From: Apiosordaria backusii
Lineage: Eukaryota; Ascomycota; Sordariomycetes; Sordariales; Lasiosphaeriaceae
Direction of reading: 5' to 3'
Assembly (NCBI GenBank): GCA_030549205.1
Contig: JAUKTV010000022.1
Location: forward strand, 248,001 to 312,000
Length of the DNA: 64,000 bases
The first letter of the stretch is position 1; each line of letters opens with the position of its first letter. Below the pieces are notes generated by a model. That model was not told the DNA's origin, ran no database searches, and was given only the letters and a program-made list of their open reading frames with translations. Below, in pieces: positions 46,196 through 56,422 of this stretch. The translations under genes and the position numbers were made by a program.

Positions 46196-47030
46196 TATAT
46201 GTTTGTCTACTTAGTTGTTATCCCGATCGATAGTCAGGCTCCAACCATGCGACACCTCTGAAAGAGGGAGCTCGGTCAAGCCCACCAGTTTACTGCCAGC
46301 TGCGGCGCATGCCAACTGAAGGGGAGAGAATCCGTGAATCCGCGGCCTATAACACCCGGCGCATTATTCGGGGTACGCTCTTCAAGGTCTGGTGAATCGG
46401 GATATCGCAAAGAATGGCAGGTTTTATAGGTTCGTGGGGATGCGCGGGAGGCATCAAAAGGGGGGTTGGATGGTGGTCAGGTTGCTTGCTCGTCAGGTAT
46501 GCCGAACGCGCAGAAGGAGGAGGTAAACCGTCGAGATTTGATGATATGTGCTTCCTATGGAGTGTCTTCAGGTAGAGACGCGTAAAAATGCCAGTTGCCA
46601 AGCCTCAATTGTCGTGGTCGTGGCTCAAGTGCGTCAAAATTTGCTTGATCGCGAAGGTTCAGGTGCTGGAAGTTGACCCCCTGGTCAGTTGCATTTGAAC
46701 TTTGATTAGTCATTGGGTGTGACAATGAGTCTGGGCCCACTTGGCAGGCTTCACTCAGGTGGCCCGAGATTTCGAAGTTTGGAGCTGCCTTTCTGCCTGA
46801 GGCATCCAAGTTCAATCACCCATTCACTCAGAGCTTCGCCAATTGGAATTGGGGAGCCCAGTCCAAGCACCGTGACGAGACCTCGACCTTGGGCTTTGGC
46901 TTCGAGGTTGCGCAGTTGCAGACATAACACCACCATTTAGATTGGACATAGGCTTCGGGTAGGTTCCCCATCTCTTGAAATTTGCTATTGTATAGGTACT
47001 AATCAATTGACAGGCCGAACAACAGCCACG
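46196..47030. other. Divergent promoter between SAS3 and NDUFA1 genes
   Basis: 835 bp between divergent start codons. No reading frame of interest. Confidence 0.6.
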
Positions 47031-47542
47031 ATGCCCGTTCCCTTCGAGACCCTCATTCCCTATGTCATCATCACTGCCGTAAGAGCTCCTCGAACTATGC
47101 GCAACGCCGATTTGGAAGGAGGTCGTGATTTCTAATGGGGGTTCAGATGTTTGGCGTGACTGGTGCTGGGTTGAGCGGACTTAGACATTACGCCGGTGGT
47201 GGAAAGAAGCACAGGTGGTCCCTTGACAACTGGGACAGGGTATGTTGCTCTTCCTCAGCCGAATTATAGTTCTTAAGCTAACATGTTTCCTTAACAATAG
47301 CAAAGTATGAAACATACTTTTACTAAACGACATGACGGTGTGAATCAAGTGCTGACGGCGCATAACTGCAGTGATGGACCGCGACAGACGACTTACAGGA
47401 GTGTTACGAGGGCAAACAGACAATCCAATCGCCCCGACAGGCTTCGAAGTCAACCAACCTTGGAGAGTATGTGCTCTACCAGAGATCATCAATTGTAGTG
47501 CAAGAAGCTTACGATTTCCAGGCCGAGAAACGCTTCTCTTAA
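47031..47542 (+). CDS. NDUFA1: NADH:ubiquinone oxidoreductase MWFE-type subunit (NDUFA1), with a 4-nt microexon
   Basis: Small accessory subunit of mitochondrial complex I with one membrane helix. Five exons: 47031-47078, 47147-47239, 47301-47304, 47372-47466 and 47522-47542, giving 86 residues. The N-terminus MPVPFETLIPYVIITAMFGV is the hydrophobic anchor. The core LDNWDRQMMDRDRRLTGVLR then QTDNPIAPTGF matches the fungal family, which ends shortly after NQPW. The segment RQMMDR is only obtained if four bases (CAAA, 47301-47304) are spliced as an exon. They are flanked by AATAG and GTATGA, and every neighbouring intron has a CTAAC or CTGAC branch site. Joining exon 2 directly to exon 4 gives a stop. 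The 3' end converges on NCS6 with 126 bp between stops. Confidence 0.88.
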
Positions 47543-47668
47543 ACGACATAGATGGAAGCGGGGTAAAGACGAAGGCAGTGGTGTCGAAAGACGAGGGCGC
47601 GCATATGATAGACCACGAACGACCTCATTCTCATGATCCTCTTCGACACCATGGCGGTATACAAAATT

Positions 47669-48874
47669 TTAAATCTGTATCTGAGGCCGGTTCTTATTCA
47701 GTCCCTCCAGGAGCGTGCATGCTTGACATATCTCCTGGCTCGACATGTATCCACAGCGCTTACACTGCCCAAGCACTTGCCGACCTCCCTTAGATGGTCC
47801 ACTGCCACTTCTGATAGGTAACTCCTTCTTTGTTTCTTCCCCTCCTTGCTTGGACTTGGATATTGCCTTCGCGACGTCCACCTCAAGCTCTGCGTATTCT
47901 TCATTATCCCTCAGTTGCTTATCCATGGCGGCCATCTCGCCTCCCGGGGTACGACCGTTTGTCGACCCGCAGCCACCTATATCGTCGTCCACAGGAGCAG
48001 CAGCGGCTGCTTTTTGGCCTTTGCATGCGCAAGATGATGGAGACTCTCCTGGTACCAGCCTCGCCATATCTTCTCCGCTTCGTACAATGTCAAGAATGGC
48101 ACTTGGGCGTACTTTCTCTAGTTGTTTGATGAGACTTCTGGCGCTGCCACGGAAGGCTTCAGGGCTGTATATGCACTCCGTGCTGAAGTATTCGAGCTTT
48201 TTGTGGAAAGCGTACAGGACGATCTCCTTTTCATAGGAGTACTTGAGGGGCTTGCTTCTCTTGACCTCAGATCGATCATCTCCCGTCACAATGCTGGTAC
48301 TCCGCGAGAGACGTGACAAGTCTGCTCGTAGCAAGTTCATCATGACTGTCTCAGCAACGTCATCCGCATTGTGCCCCGTCACGACGTGCTTGATTCCCAG
48401 CATCTTTGCGCCACGGTCGAGGGCCTGCCGCCGAAAAACACCGCAGTAGGTGCAGTTTCCCTTTTTACCGATGGTCTGAACCACTTCGTCCATGGTCCAG
48501 TCGTACAGTTCCTTGTAGCCGACTATTTTGAGAGGCATGCCGTACTGAACGGCATTATTCATGACTGTTTTGAGTGAGTCGTCCCGGTAGCCTGTGATTC
48601 CTTCATCTATGCTCAGCAAAACCAGGTCAAGTCCATATCCATGTCGTTCGTTAAGTGTCTTGAGAACTGAGGCCAGGACTGTCGAATCCTTGCCACCGGA
48701 GGCTCCAATAGCGACCTTCTCTCCAGGGTAGAATAATTTGGATGATGTGATTGTGTGATGAATTTCATCCTCGAAGACTCTTATGAAGCACTCTTTACAG
48801 AGCTTTGCGTGGTTCTTGGGTCGCTTGATGTATGCTCTTTCTGTCTTGCAGATGGCACAGAGTGATGGCGCCAT
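47669..48874 (-). CDS. NCS6: Cytoplasmic tRNA 2-thiolation protein 1 (NCS6/CTU1)
   Basis: PP-loop ATPase that, with Ncs2, thiolates wobble uridine U34 of Lys, Glu and Gln tRNAs using sulfur relayed by Urm1. Single exon, 401 residues. The N-terminal zinc pairs are C6/C9 (LCAICKTERA) and C26/C29 (LCKECF). The PP-loop is GASGGKDSTVLA at about residues 57-68. The catalytic CxxC appears as KGNCTYCGVFRRQAL, and GHNADDVAETVMMNLLRAD follows. C-terminal cysteines (SCACKG, then QCKRCGYMSSQEICQAC) form the second zinc site. A Gly/Ala-rich insert lies between them. The ATG at 48874 is chosen because MAPSLCAICK is the conserved start; the upstream in-frame extension lacks similarity. Confidence 0.97.
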   Translation of the reverse strand: MAPSLCAICKTERAYIKRPKNHAKLCKECFIRVFEDEIHHTITSSKLFYPGEKVAIGASGGKDSTVLASVLKTLNERHGYGLDLVLLSIDEGITGYRDDSLKTVMNNAVQYGMPLKIVGYKELYDWTMDEVVQTIGKKGNCTYCGVFRRQALDRGAKMLGIKHVVTGHNADDVAETVMMNLLRADLSRLSRSTSIVTGDDRSEVKRSKPLKYSYEKEIVLYAFHKKLEYFSTECIYSPEAFRGSARSLIKQLEKVRPSAILDIVRSGEDMARLVPGESPSSCACKGQKAAAAAPVDDDIGGCGSTNGRTPGGEMAAMDKQLRDNEEYAELEVDVAKAISKSKQGGEETKKELPIRSGSGPSKGGRQVLGQCKRCGYMSSQEICQACTLLEGLNKNRPQIQI

Positions 48875-49262
48875 GTTGGACTGGTTTGGCTTTCTGCTCC
48901 AGGCAAGATTTTCGTAAATAGCTGTGCTCTGTCGTAGAACAGCTGGTCTGTGGGAATCTGAATTTATCGATGTCGGACTCGGGGTATCAAAACATGAAGA
49001 TGGCTTCTTTCTTACTGCTGAGCTTGAGTCAAAAGGCCTGAACTTGATGCCAAGGTCTGTACACGGGTGGGGTGAGCCTAGACGCACCAAGCTGCCCCAC
49101 GTTAGACTGTGCGCCCTGGCCCCACTGAACCCTACTGTTGGCCCGAGCTTTTTTCGCAAATCCACAATCCTCTTTTTCTCGTGCAGCTTCGCCAAAATTT
49201 CTCTCTCTAGACTTCTTCTCATCAACAAGCTCCCGGTACAGAGCCCAACGCCCAACGACAAA
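48875..49262. other. Divergent promoter between NCS6 and the eL8 ribosomal protein gene
   Basis: 388 bp, ending in a CT-rich leader (TTCTCTCTCTAGACTTC type) as is usual before fungal ribosomal protein genes. Confidence 0.6.
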
Positions 49263-50415
49263 ATGGTAAGCATATTTGCTGGCTGATTCGCATGACGATG
49301 CCATCTTCGGATGTGCCATTGCCATTGCTATTCTGCTCTCGATTTATCGAGTTGCATGAAAACTTCCGCTTGCTGGTCGCAAGACCGCAGGTGATGATTT
49401 GGCTTGAGCTGGATCGTGGTGTTTGGCGGCAACGCCTCTCGCCCGTCCGCTCTTTAGAGTTCTAGAAGACCACCAGTCAATGTTGAACATTAGCTGATGT
49501 CTTCTTCTCAATGATAGCCTGCGAAGTCTGGAAAGAGAGCCGCCCCGGCCCCATTCCCCCAGGGGAAGGCTGGCAAGAAGGCCCCCAAGGTTAGTCAATC
49601 CCCAAACACCACCACCCCCTCCATTGATTGCGCTAACACGCAGGTAGAACCCTCTCATTGAGAAGCGGACCCGCAACTTCGGCATCGGCCAGGACATCCA
49701 GCCCAAGCGCAACCTCTCGCGCATGGTCAAGTGGCCCGAGTATATCCGTCTCCAGCGCCAGAAGAAGATCCTCAACCTCCGCCTGAAGGTCCCCCCTGCG
49801 ATCGCCCAGTTCCAGCAGGTTCTCGACAAGAACACCGCTGCCCAGGCTTTCAAGCTCCTCAACAAGTACCGCCCTGAGACCAAGGTCGAGAAGAAGGAGC
49901 GTCTCCTCAAGGAGGCCACCGCCATCAAGGAGGGCAAGAAGAAGGAGGACGTCTCCAAGAAGCCCTACGCTGTCAAGTACGGTCTCAACCACGTTGTCGG
50001 CCTCATTGAGAACAAGAAGGCTTCTCTTGTCCTCATCCCCAACGATGTCGACCCCATTGAGCTCGTCATCTTCCTCCCCGCCCTCTGCCGCAAGATGGGT
50101 GTTCCCTATGCCATCATCAAGGGCAAGGCCAGACTCGGCACTGTCGTTCACAAGAAGGTATATTGACTACATTAGTTGGGATATCTCAAATCTTTTACTG
50201 ACTTTTTCATTCAGACCGCTGCCGTCCTCGCCCTCACCGAGGTCCGCTCCGAGGACAAGAACGAGTTCTCCAAGCTCGTCTCTGCCGTCAAGGAGGGTTA
50301 CCTTGAGAAGAACGAGGATGCCCGCAAGAAGTGGGGTGGTGGCATCATGGGTTACAAGGCCCAGCAGCGCATCATCAAGCGCGAGAAGGCCCTTGCCGCC
50401 GCCATCAAGGTTTAA
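49263..50415 (+). CDS. RPL8: 60S ribosomal protein eL8 (L7a/RPL8)
   Basis: Structural protein of the large cytosolic ribosomal subunit, RNA-binding L7Ae fold. Four exons: 49263-49265 (only the ATG), 49518-49589, 49648-50157 and 50215-50415, giving 261 residues. Recognisable parts are PAKSGKRAAPAPFPQGKAG, EKRTRNFGIGQDIQPKRNL, MVKWPEYIRLQRQKKIL, and the L7Ae core KYGLNHVVGLIENKKASLVL to PYAIIKGKARLGTVVHKK. The end is AQQRIIKREKALAAAIKV. Intron 1 (252 nt) begins directly after the start codon, a common arrangement in ribosomal protein genes. Codon use is strongly biased to C-ending codons in comparison with neighbours, which agrees with high expression. Confidence 0.97.
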
Positions 50416-52068
50416 GGAAGCATAAAAAGTCGATTGGGCGTTGTTGCACTTACGAATGGCGTACGGGAATACCAAAACCAGACCAGGGTGAAATAAACAG
50501 CCTTGCTTCCGCCAAGATGCGGATAATGAATTGTTTCTTCGGATGGGACATGAATGGATTGCTTGATACCCCTTAATGCGAAAGTCTTCTAAACACTGTA
50601 CACTGTGCTGGGTCCTTGATGGTGAAGGAGGTGAATGAGCTCCTGGTGCCGCAGATCTGGGGGATCACCGAGTGAAGTACTGTTGCAAGCCCGGCTGCAG
50701 CTGCTCTCACTGGCTACCAGCATATCCAGTGTTTGGTGTTTCGAAGACTTGAGTGAATGTTATGCAACACCAGTGCAGGATCGGCAGAAGTATTCCATGG
50801 AAGGAACCCCCGCGGGATGAACTCCGTGTCTCATCGCGTCCATCATTCTGCGGTGACATGTCCGGCTGCACAGCAGCTTCAGCCAGCCGTTTTCAATTGT
50901 TCATCAGGACCATTGTACCTAGTTCAGCTGGCCCAATTCCATTTCCACAGCGATAGTAGAGTTTCAGCACGCCACATTCGGCAGCTGTAGATATCTATCA
51001 ATGTTGTTCTAGGCCTTGCTGCGCAACCGAGATACCCCGTGCTGTCTCGGAGCTCAGGGCTTTTAGCTGAAAGTACCCTTGATTGCAACTCCAGGTTTCG
51101 GCAGCGTCTGTGTGTTTCGTCTTTGGCGATAACAACAGAGATGCTGTTCTTGCTTTTGCCCATGATGGAAGACATGGCCAAGTTTCATGTTCGATTTCAG
51201 ATTTACGGAGAAGTCCAAATGGCAGGCAGGGGTGGTCTTGCCAAGCTTTTGGACAGAGTGTTCCAACCCCCGCGCTTCCGGGGTTCTGCGAAGGTTGCAC
51301 TCAACAAGTTGGTCTGTGCGCTACCCTGAACCCCGGATCACTTGGTGCCATTTGGTGTTGGGTGAAGCTTCATCCCACGCTGCTACTTTTCGCGGGGGAG
51401 GGGGGCGGCTGAGGGGGAAAGGGAAGGAGGCGATGACACACTGGGTAGGATGGACTATTGGAACCGAACGGGGGGTCAGGGACTCAGGGAAGGGGGGATG
51501 AGCTGGCGCCAAAGGCGGTTGAAACTGTGAAATTGTTGGTGCTGTTGTTCTCCCATTCCCAGGTTGGGATGAACAGGAGACAGGAGACAGGAGCTGTGAC
51601 CCCCCCCCTCGCCCAGGGGATGGATGCGATGCGGCTAAAGTTAGCGACACGACCACACGGACAGCTCTGAGTTCGGTTCATCCCGATGAAAGGTAACAGA
51701 GGGAAGCTAATCCGAGTTGGGGAAGCGACTGATTCGAGGTTATACTTGCCCGGTTGGCTACATATACCACCAGGTGGGAAGCTGTTGTCTGACTTGACCC
51801 CTCCATCATACTCATCTCAGCCCACCAACATCTTTTCCGTACTCCGTACTGTACTCCCCTGAGCTGAACCTTTCGACCATCTCCGGAGCACCCGATTTCT
51901 TTTTCAAAAATCGCGCTCTCCCCTCCCTCCTCATTTTATACTTTAGTATTTGAAGCTCCCGCCTGCCCTGGTTTTAGCTTCTGACTGTTGCCGAGTTCCT
52001 TCTTTCACTTGTGGTCCCACCGCAGGAGCTACCTACCTACATACATACCTTGAACCTCGACAGTCAAG
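50416..52068. other. Intergenic: eL8 3' flank and carbonic anhydrase promoter
   Basis: About 1.65 kb with only short overlapping frames. CT-rich leader sequence before 52069. No gene or repeat recognised. Confidence 0.55.
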
Positions 52069-53321
52069 ATGTCTGATGGTGAGCAAAGCCTTGGCTATCC
52101 CCCTCGGAGACCAATGGGGATTCCCGTGGGTATTTTGAAAAGTCGCTGACATGAATTGAACAGACGATCATTTCCTCTACGCCTTGAGCTCCAACAATGC
52201 ATGGGCCGGCTACAAGGCCCACCAAAACCCCCACTTCTTCCCCAAGCTTGCCTCCGGGCAAACACCTCAGATCCGTAAGTCACCGTCCTGAACCATATTC
52301 ACTCCAAACCAATCAAACAAACAACCGACTAACACCGACACAAGTCTGGCTCGGCTGCTCCGACTCCCGCTGCCCCGAAACAACCATCCTCGGCCTCCAG
52401 CCCGGCGACGTCTTTGTCCACCGCAACATAGCCAACATCATCTCCCCCACCGACATCAACACCTCCGCTGTGATCGAGTACGCCGTGGCCCACCTCAAAG
52501 TCAAGCACGTCGTCCTCTGCGGGCACACCTCGTGCGGCGGCGCCGCTGCCGCACTTGGGGACACTCGCGTCGGCGGGGTGCTTGACACGTGGCTGACCCC
52601 CCTCAAGGCAGTTCGGTATGCCAACCTGGAGGCGCTCACCGCGATCAAGGACGACAAGGCGAGGGCGACAAGGATTGCAGAGCTGAATGTGGAGGCGGGG
52701 GTGAAGGTGCTGATGGCGAATTGGACGGTGCAGGAGGCGATCAAGGAGAGGGGGTTGCAGGTTCATGGTTGCCTGTTTGATATTGGCTGTGGCAGGATCA
52801 AGGACTTGGGGTTTGGGACGAAGGGATCGAAGGGGCTGGATGGGCAGGAGGATGTGGTGAGAGGTAGGCATGCGCAGCTTGTTTTTAGGGGGGGAATGCG
52901 TCCATGTCTGTTAAATGATTTCCTTTGGCTTAAGGGGTGGTCTGGTTTTAGCATTGCTTGGTGGCTTTTTGGCATCGTTCATCGCGATGTTGGTGGTTGT
53001 TTGTTTGCACGGGCATTTGGGAGCAAGAAAAGGAGTACAAACTGGTTTGGGTTGGCTTTTGGGGGGTTGCATTGCTTAGGACGATAGCTTTGTATTTGAC
53101 ATTGTACATGCATTTGTTTTTGTCATTTATGGTGGTGTTTTTTTGGTGTATTTGCTTGTGTGCTTTTGATGGGATATCGTTTTTAAGTTTGCTTTGACCC
53201 CCTGAATTGCTGTTGCTTGGTAGCTTGTGGGAGAGGAGGGACAACTCGCTGACTTGCTATTGCAGAATACCGGCCTGAAAGATCCGAGCTAGAATCCGCG
53301 GCTCCCGCACCTGCCGTCTGA
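52069..53321 (+). CDS. NCE103: Beta-class carbonic anhydrase
   Basis: Zinc enzyme interconverting CO2 and bicarbonate, providing bicarbonate for carboxylases and CO2 sensing. Four exons: 52069-52078, 52164-52274, 52345-52863 and 53266-53321, giving 231 residues. The zinc ligands and catalytic pair are plain: Cys45, Asp47 and Arg49 in LGCSDSRCPE, and His101 and Cys104 in VLCGHTSCGG. No mitochondrial presequence precedes DHFLYALSSNNAWAGYK, so the enzyme is probably cytosolic. The last intron is long (402 nt), with donor GTAGGC, branch CTGAC and acceptor TTGCAG. It leads to a short tail YRPERSELESAAPAPAV. Reading through instead stays open to 53087. The core is certain; the last exon is somewhat less so. 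Confidence 0.92.
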
Positions 53322-53873
53322 TTACCTTTGAGGAGTCGACCCCGTCAACTGAAGGCGAGAGGAGATTCGAAGAGGTGACGTCGGCGATAGGAATAGAACA
53401 GGTGGAGAAGCGGGAAGCGGTGCGGCGGGAAGTGGGGATGTCGTTGACATAAGGGACGGGAGGGACAGTGGTATTGTATTCTATCAGCACTTTATTGCCT
53501 TACTTTTTCACTTACTAAGTGTGTTTCTATTTCGGAGATTTTTAATTCAATCACAGATCACCGACCAAAATTCCAGGGTCTTGTGATAGCTTCAGCAAAC
53601 ACTCGTTCAGGGAAGTCGAAGCCAAGCCTTTCTGTCAACGTTGCCAAGAATACCTCCCGAACCTCCACTTGCCCGGGTTTGAGCCGGCTCTATCCTTCTC
53701 CTTCGTTTGTTTAGGAACCTCCCTCGATAGATATAAATCTCCGCTGGCTCCGAACACCGGGAGTCTCTGGCAGTTTCATAGCTTGCTTACTCTGAAGCTA
53801 TTTTGAGCTTTTTCAGCGGCCAAGGATAGCAGTTGATCGACAAGAACAGTCCACACTACACATAAAAACAAAA
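53322..53873. other. Intergenic: promoter of the ornithine-cyclodeaminase-like gene
   Basis: About 550 bp. The segment 53700-53870 resembles a leader. No gene. Confidence 0.6.
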
Positions 53874-55578
53874 ATGACTCTCACGATACTGACCGATGAT
53901 CAAATCTCGGAGCTGCTCTCCAACTTGACAAAAGAGGAGCTCGAGAGGTTTATGGGGGTGCTGAGGGGGGCGTTGCATGAGTATTCGACTGCTACCACTG
54001 TCCCTTCCTCTACTACTACCAATGGGAAAGAAAATGTCGCCCCTGTGACGGCGGCGGAGATCCACCAACCGGAGAGGACGTCTATCAGCAGTAAAGCAAC
54101 GGGGGCAACGACGTTGTTTATGCCTAGTTCTAGTTCTGTTGGGACAGGTATTAAAGGTATTGCAATCCCTACCCCCTTTTCGAAAATGGTCAGGGTTGGT
54201 GTGTGTGTGTATACTGATATGGTGGTGTATAAAAGTCGTAACATTAACCTCCCCCTCTGCCAACCCTGAGCTCGACACCCCAAAAGAAAACATCAAACCC
54301 ACCGGCGCGATTACATTGTTCTCGCCATATGGCACACCGCTGGGCTTCCTCCACGCTTCAACATTAACAGCTTTCCGCACGGCGTTGGCCTCACTTTTGT
54401 TGATATCCAAACGAGACACGAGCCATCTGAGAACAATAACCGTTTTTGGGACTGGTGCCCAGGCTTACTGGTAACCTTTTCTTAACCCCATTCATTCCCT
54501 CCTCCTTCCTGAACTGACCACAGAACAGGCACATCCGCCTCACCCTCCTCCTCCTCGGCCCACACATCCACCAAATCAACATCCTCTCCCGCTCCTTCTC
54601 CCCCTCCGTCTCCTCCCTCCTCCGCTCTTTTGTAACCTCCCCCCACCGCTCAACAGAATCCTGGTCTCACACCCAGTTTTCGGTGTTAACCCCCGCGCAC
54701 AATGAATACTCACGCCTACTGGAAGAACAGCTGCTCGAAGCAGACGTGATAATCTGCTGCACGCCCTCCACCGTCCCCCTATGGGATGGAGCGATATTAA
54801 CCACTCATGAAGGGAGGCAAAAGGGGAGGTTGATTGTAGCTATTGGGAGCTATGCGCCGCATATGCAGGAGATACCGCAGGAGGTGATATTCCAGGCGTT
54901 GAAGAGGCATCATGCTCATGATGGAAAGGGCGGACATGGACATGGGAAGGGAAAGGGTTGGGGGGGCAGCATCATTTTCACTGGGGGCATAAGCATGCGG
55001 AGGAGGGCGGGGTGGTGGTGGTTGATACGTTGGATGGGGCGTTGAAGGAGGCGGGGGAGTTGATTGGCGCTGGGGTGAGGCCGGGGGAGTTGGTTGAGTA
55101 TGTCTCATTTATGTCTGCTACTTTTGGAAAAAAAAAAAAAAAGAAAACTGACGGAGGGAATAGGTTGGGGGAGCTGGTGATGCTTGAGGATTATCATGAG
55201 CACCGTATCCATCACAGCCATCATCCCCATCCCCATCATCATCATCCTCATAGTCATCACCACAATGACAAGAAGGATGAGAAAGAAAACCAGCATAAGA
55301 ATGGGAATGAGGCTGGGGTGGTTGGAGGAGAAGGGGAGGGGGATAAGGATAAGGAGAAGGATAAGGATAGGGAAGCGGGAGATAAGGATAAGGATAACGA
55401 TAAAGAAGGTGATGACAAAGACCATCAACAACTCGCCAAATGGCTCGCAAAAGGAAACGTCATTTACAAAAGCGTCGGCCTGGGGCTGATGGATCTGTCA
55501 GTGGGGATGGAGATGGTGAAATTTGCCGGGGAGAAAAACGTGGGGAGCCGGGTTGAGGGTTCTAGGGGGACTTGTTGA
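53874..55578 (+). CDS. Ornithine cyclodeaminase/mu-crystallin family protein with His-rich insertion (one apparent base deletion)
   Basis: NAD(P)-binding enzyme family including ornithine cyclodeaminase and ketimine reductases. Exons: 53874-54156, 54236-54470, 54529-55097 and 55164-55578. Family features are TDDQISELLSNLTKEELERF, GIKVVTLTSPSANPE, GTPLGFLHASTLTAFRTALAS, the Rossmann loop TITVFGTGAQAYWHIRL, EADVIICCTPSTVPLWDG and the C-terminal WLAKGNVIYKSVGLGLMDLS. At the G7 run 54960-54966 the frame slips by one; one more G would give 501 codons. Two low-complexity inserts stand out: HHAHDGKGGHGHGKGKG, and a stretch of about 80 residues starting YHEHRIHHSHHPHPHHHHPH that becomes Lys/Asp-rich. 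Substrate is unknown. The 66-nt last intron has no stop and keeps frame. Confidence 0.85.
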
Positions 55579-56422
55579 CTTTGGGGTCGTTGGTGTATTG
55601 AATACCCCCCTCCCCTCCCCCCTTTGGGAAGACTGATGCGGGAGGGGGAGTAAGGTGGGAGAATATAGCGGGGTTGTTGGGGGGTTGCTGGTGATGACAA
55701 GGTAAGGGGTGTGTACATACATACATACGTGAGGTATAGTACAGTACATACACACATACTCAAGATAGATAGATATATAAGAGGCGCATTATTCAAGAGT
55801 CCGCTTCAGTGTACTGTTATACATCTAGAAAGACGTTTTCATCGCGTTACAAAGACCATGTTGACGGATTATGAAGTGTCTGTTTAATGTCTACCGATGA
55901 GCTAGAGAGACACATGGAATTGGTGTCTTGACATAGCCCAAAAAATATAAAACGCACAAGTTATAAGGAACTGTTTCACAGACCTAGATAAAATTAAACG
56001 AAGATATGGAAATTCTTCCCAATGTCCATCACAGCCATTGAGCACAACTTGGGTCGATTACCTCGCACACACAGAGATCTCACATTGGCACGAACGACAA
56101 AAAATAAAAAAAAACAGAATCATACATGATGGATTCAGGTTTCTTATTGAGCTATCTAATACCCCCGCCTCCCCCCCCTTTTTGCTTTCCACAATTAACA
56201 TTCCACCAACTTTCTTCCCGCGTGAGAAAAATGCAAATCGCTGTTCAGTGCTCACTAGTCCGAATCCGAATAAAACCCCTTGCTCTTGTTACTCTTCCAT
56301 TATCCTTCTGATGATACAAAAACTAATTAACCCGTTTTCCCTTTCCCCCACCACCTCCTCCGTTTCCTCCTTCTTCCGTGAACAATCTTACATTAACTCC
56401 TCCCCTATCCCCCCCCCCCCAC
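55579..56422. other. Intergenic between converging genes
   Basis: About 0.84 kb, AT-rich, with ACAT/TACA and GATA microsatellites around 55715-55775. No gene. Confidence 0.6.
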
